A program made the translations under genes and the position numbers. DNA of 8,668 bases from CAZPQV01 sp964588705 (GTDB lineage: Bacteria; Bacteroidota; Bacteroidia; Flavobacteriales; Weeksellaceae). Positions within the stretch are counted from its first letter, which is position 1; the number at the start of each line of letters is the position of its first letter. Below the pieces are notes generated by a model that worked only from the letters and a program-made list of their open reading frames with translations, had not been told where the DNA came from and did no database searches. The stretch lies in assembly GCA_964588705.1 (NCBI GenBank), contig CAZPQV010000078.1, positions 1 to 8,668 of the forward strand, given 5' to 3'. Positions 6,543 through 8,668 of the stretch are shown here, in pieces.

Positions 6543-8204
6543 ATGGCAGAAGTAATTACAATGCCTCGTCTTTCAGACACGATGACGGAAGGTAAAGTTG
6601 CAAAATGGCACAAGAAGGTGGGCGATGCAGTGAATGAAGGCGATGTTATAGCAGAAATTGAAACCGATAAAGCTGTTCAGGATTTTGAATCTGAAATTAA
6701 AGGAACACTGCTGTATGTTGGCGTGGAAGAGGGAAGCGCTGCTGCGGTAGATTCTGTTCTGGCGATTATCGGTGCGGAAGGCGAAGATATTTCGTCACTT
6801 GTTAGCGGAGCTAAACCTGAAGCCGCTGCAATTCCTGAAGAAAATAAAACACAGAACAACGTTACCGATGTAGAAACTACGGAACCAGTTGAAAAAGAAG
6901 ATTCATCACCTGATGTCACATCGGGCGAAGTCGAGATGCCAAAAGGTGTTGAAGTAATTACAATGCCTCGTCTTTCCGATACCATGACTGAAGGAAAAGT
7001 TGCAAAATGGAACTTTAATGTTGGTGATGAAGTAAAAGAAGGCGACGTTCTTGCAGAAATTGAAACCGATAAAGCGGTTCAGGATTTCGAAACTGAATTT
7101 AAAGGAACACTTCTATATCAGGGCGTTGCAGAAGGAAATGCAGCACCTGTAGATTCTGTACTTGCCATCGTTGGTCCTGCAGGAACTGATGTTTCGGCGA
7201 TTATTTCAGGAGGCGGTAAAAAAGCAGAAGCAAAATCTGCTCCGGCACCAACGGAAGCTGCTTCAAAAGAAGAAGCTAAACCGGTAGTTGCTGTTTCATC
7301 TACGGGAGACAGAATTGCAATTTCTCCATTGGCCAAAAAAATGGCTGAAGAAAAAGGAATTGATGTTTCAACCGTTCAGGGCACAGGCGAAAACGGAAGA
7401 ATTGTAAAAAAAGATATTGAAAATTATCAGCCATCTGCAGCTAAACCTGCGGCACAAACTCAGGCAGTTCCAGTTGCGGCTGCAGCTCCTGCTGCTGCAC
7501 AGGTTGCCATGAACTTCGTTGCCGGCGAAACCACAGAAACACCAAACTCTCAGGTAAGGAATATTATTGCGAAGAGACTTTCTGAAAGTAAATACTCTGC
7601 GCCACATTATTATCTGATGGTTGAAATAAATATGGATAAGGCCATTGAAGCAAGAAAGGAAATCAATTCTTTGCCGGATACTAAAGTTTCTTTCAACGAT
7701 ATGATTATCAAAGCGACGGCGATGGCGCTGAGAAAACATCCTCAGGTAAATTCATCATGGGCAGGAGATAAAATCATTCACCATGGAAATATCAATATTG
7801 GTGTAGCTGTTGCAATCCCTGATGGATTGGTGGTTCCTGTACTGAAGAATACTGATTATATGAACTATACTCAGATTTCTGCAGCGGTGAAGGATATGGC
7901 CGGAAGAGCAAAATCCAAAGGTCTGAAAGCAAACGAAATGGAAGGTTCTACATTCTCAGTTTCCAACCTTGGAATGTTCGGAATTGAAACCTTTACATCC
8001 ATTATCAATCAGCCAAACTCAGCAATTCTTTCCGTAGGTGCAATTATCGAAAAACCAATTGTAAAAGACGGACAGATTGTGGTAGGAAATACCATGAAAC
8101 TTTCATTGGCCTGCGACCACAGAGTTGTGGATGGTGCAACGGGAGCGCAGTTCCTGCAAACACTAAGAACTTATCTTGAGCAGCCACTGACTTTGTTGCT
8201 GTAA
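6543..8204 (+). CDS. pdhC: Pyruvate dehydrogenase E2, dihydrolipoamide acetyltransferase with two lipoyl domains
   Basis: Core of the PDH complex; transfers acetyl from lipoyl-lysine to CoA. The 553-aa chain has lipoyl domain 1 (2-77, lysine K43 in ETDKA), an acidic linker (about 95-135) and lipoyl domain 2 (136-211, K177 in ETDKA). An Ala/Pro/Lys-rich linker leads to the E1/E3-binding domain (about 257-295, ISPLAKKMAEEKGID, GTGENGRIVKKDI), then a second Ala/Pro-rich linker (297-325). The catalytic domain (about 335-553) holds the active-site motif DHRVVDG (H526, D530). Two lipoyl domains with PDH E1-alpha next door favour pyruvate over 2-oxoglutarate or branched-chain acids. The ATG at 6543 puts MAEVITMPRLSDTM at the expected N-terminus. 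Tandem stops TAATAA end the gene, and a terminator follows. The 135-nt gap after pdhA has no -7 element, so transcription probably comes from the pdhA promoter. The gene is also called aceF in other bacteria. Confidence 0.97.
   Translation: MAEVITMPRLSDTMTEGKVAKWHKKVGDAVNEGDVIAEIETDKAVQDFESEIKGTLLYVGVEEGSAAAVDSVLAIIGAEGEDISSLVSGAKPEAAAIPEENKTQNNVTDVETTEPVEKEDSSPDVTSGEVEMPKGVEVITMPRLSDTMTEGKVAKWNFNVGDEVKEGDVLAEIETDKAVQDFETEFKGTLLYQGVAEGNAAPVDSVLAIVGPAGTDVSAIISGGGKKAEAKSAPAPTEAASKEEAKPVVAVSSTGDRIAISPLAKKMAEEKGIDVSTVQGTGENGRIVKKDIENYQPSAAKPAAQTQAVPVAAAAPAAAQVAMNFVAGETTETPNSQVRNIIAKRLSESKYSAPHYYLMVEINMDKAIEARKEINSLPDTKVSFNDMIIKATAMALRKHPQVNSSWAGDKIIHHGNINIGVAVAIPDGLVVPVLKNTDYMNYTQISAAVKDMAGRAKSKGLKANEMEGSTFSVSNLGMFGIETFTSIINQPNSAILSVGAIIEKPIVKDGQIVVGNTMKLSLACDHRVVDGATGAQFLQTLRTYLEQPLTLLL
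6549..7179 (+). repeat. Internal duplication encoding the two lipoyl domains of E2
   Basis: The segment from 6549 (to about 6777) recurs from 6951 (to about 7179), an offset of exactly 402 nt or 134 codons. The first 26 bases of each copy are identical, as is a stretch around each lipoyl-lysine codon (ACCGATAAAGC at about 6663 and 7065). The copies are in frame, so recombination between them would give a single-lipoyl E2. Confidence 0.8.
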
Positions 8205-8227
8205 TAAAAGGTATTTAAATATGAATT

Positions 8228-8256
8228 AAATCCTCCTCATTTTGGGAGGATTTTTT
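8228..8256 (+). terminator. Intrinsic terminator after the pdh genes
   Basis: A perfect 9-bp stem, AAATCCTCC (8228-8236) with GGAGGATTT (8245-8253), encloses an 8-nt loop and runs into TTTTTT (8251-8256). It lies 24 nt after the E2 stop and separates pdhA-E2 from the downstream ABC gene. Confidence 0.85.
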
Positions 8257-8282
8257 CATTTCACATAATCGTTAAAAATCAC

Positions 8283-8290
8283 TATTTTTG
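8283..8290 (+). promoter_or_regulatory. Probable -7 promoter element of the LolD-like gene
   Basis: TATTTTTG matches TAnnTTTG and equals the thrS and pdhA elements. It lies after the terminator and ends only 5 nt before the ATG at 8296, so transcription would start at or beside the start codon. No clear -33 TTG is visible. Confidence 0.45.
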
Positions 8291-8295
8291 AAGCT

Positions 8296-8668
8296 ATGAT
8301 CAGAGCAAAAAATATACATAAATCATACGGAGATTTAGAAGTTTTAAAGGGTGTGAATATCCATATACTGGAAGGGGAAGTGGTTTCGATCGTTGGGGAA
8401 TCCGGCGCCGGAAAATCAACGCTTTTGCAAATCCTTGGTACGCTTGACACGCCAACAAATCCGAAAAATTTCGGAACTGAAATCGCTTTAGACGGGCAGT
8501 CTTTTCTAAATATGAGCGATCGTGAACTTTCGAAATTCCGTAATCAGAATATTGGTTTTGTATTTCAGTTTCACATGTTGCTGCCTGAATTTACTGCTCT
8601 AGAAAATGTGCTTTTGCCTACAAGAATTTCCGGCTTTAGCGAGAAGGATAGCCTTGAAAAAGCATACA
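8296..8668 (+). CDS. lolD: LolD-type ABC transporter ATP-binding protein, N-terminal part (3' end outside window)
   Basis: The 124 visible codons form the first half of an ABC ATPase of the LolD/MacB/FtsE group, which powers lipoprotein release from the inner membrane or related envelope export. The Walker A motif is GESGAGKST (34-42). The Q-loop is IGFVFQFHMLLPEFTALENV (Q91), typical of LolD-like proteins. The signature LSGGQ, Walker B and H-loop would lie beyond the edge. The start MIRAKNIHKSYGDLEVLKGV is family-typical, fixing the ATG at 8296. A short insertion-like stretch TPTNPKNFGTEIALDG follows LGTLD. The gene is set off from the pdh genes by a terminator and has its own -7 element. 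No permease partner (LolC/E type) is visible, so LolD is the best but not the only reading; another short-chain ABC export ATPase is possible. Confidence 0.85.
   Translation, partial: MIRAKNIHKSYGDLEVLKGVNIHILEGEVVSIVGESGAGKSTLLQILGTLDTPTNPKNFGTEIALDGQSFLNMSDRELSKFRNQNIGFVFQFHMLLPEFTALENVLLPTRISGFSEKDSLEKAY

Noticed and set aside
6677..6985. Open frame of 102 codons on the minus strand, and similar ones at 7118-7336 and 7368-7739
   Set aside because: Antisense shadows of the E2 gene; the Ser/Ala/Pro-rich composition is the mirror of lipoyl and linker codons.

Overview
The window looks like ordinary chromosome from a low-GC member of Bacteroidota, most likely the Flavobacteriia and close to Chryseobacterium/Weeksellaceae. 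The evidence is the protein flavour (DUF4153 membrane protein, two-lipoyl-domain PDH E2 next to E1-alpha, LolD-type ATPase), A-rich start regions without clear Shine-Dalgarno sequences, and four upstream regions carrying the Bacteroidota -7 promoter element TAnnTTTG. The genus is inferred from remembered family resemblance, not from a search.

Minus strand, read right to left (5284 to 1): a PAP2-superfamily membrane protein, a BlaI/MecI/CopY-type winged-helix regulator joined to it by an ATGA overlap, an 11-TM DUF4153 protein, then thrS with its own -7 element, and the 5' part of infC, cut by the window edge. thrS-infC is the start of the widely conserved thrS-infC-rpmI-rplT translation cluster. 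infC has no ATG, GTG or TTG at its expected N-terminus. It apparently starts at ATA (AUA), in the same frame as thrS and 27 nt after its stop codon.

Plus strand (5406 to the end): pdhA (pyruvate dehydrogenase E1-alpha), the E2 acetyltransferase gene, an intrinsic terminator, and the 5' part of a LolD-type ABC ATPase gene cut by the right edge. E1-alpha and E2 belong to the same complex, which links glycolysis to acetyl-CoA. E1-beta and E3 are not in the window. The 121-nt gap between the PAP2 gene and pdhA is a divergent promoter region.

Two short gaps (4128-4187 and 6408-6542) hold degenerate 7-bp-period sequence arrays, the only structure not explained by genes, promoters or the terminator. 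I see no mobile element, CRISPR array, tRNA or rRNA, and no evidence of an undescribed multi-gene system. The points worth a second look are the infC start, the heptamer arrays, the possibly leaderless lolD-like mRNA, and the unusual company and lysine tail of the BlaI-like regulator. No stretch longer than 300 bases lacks a gene.
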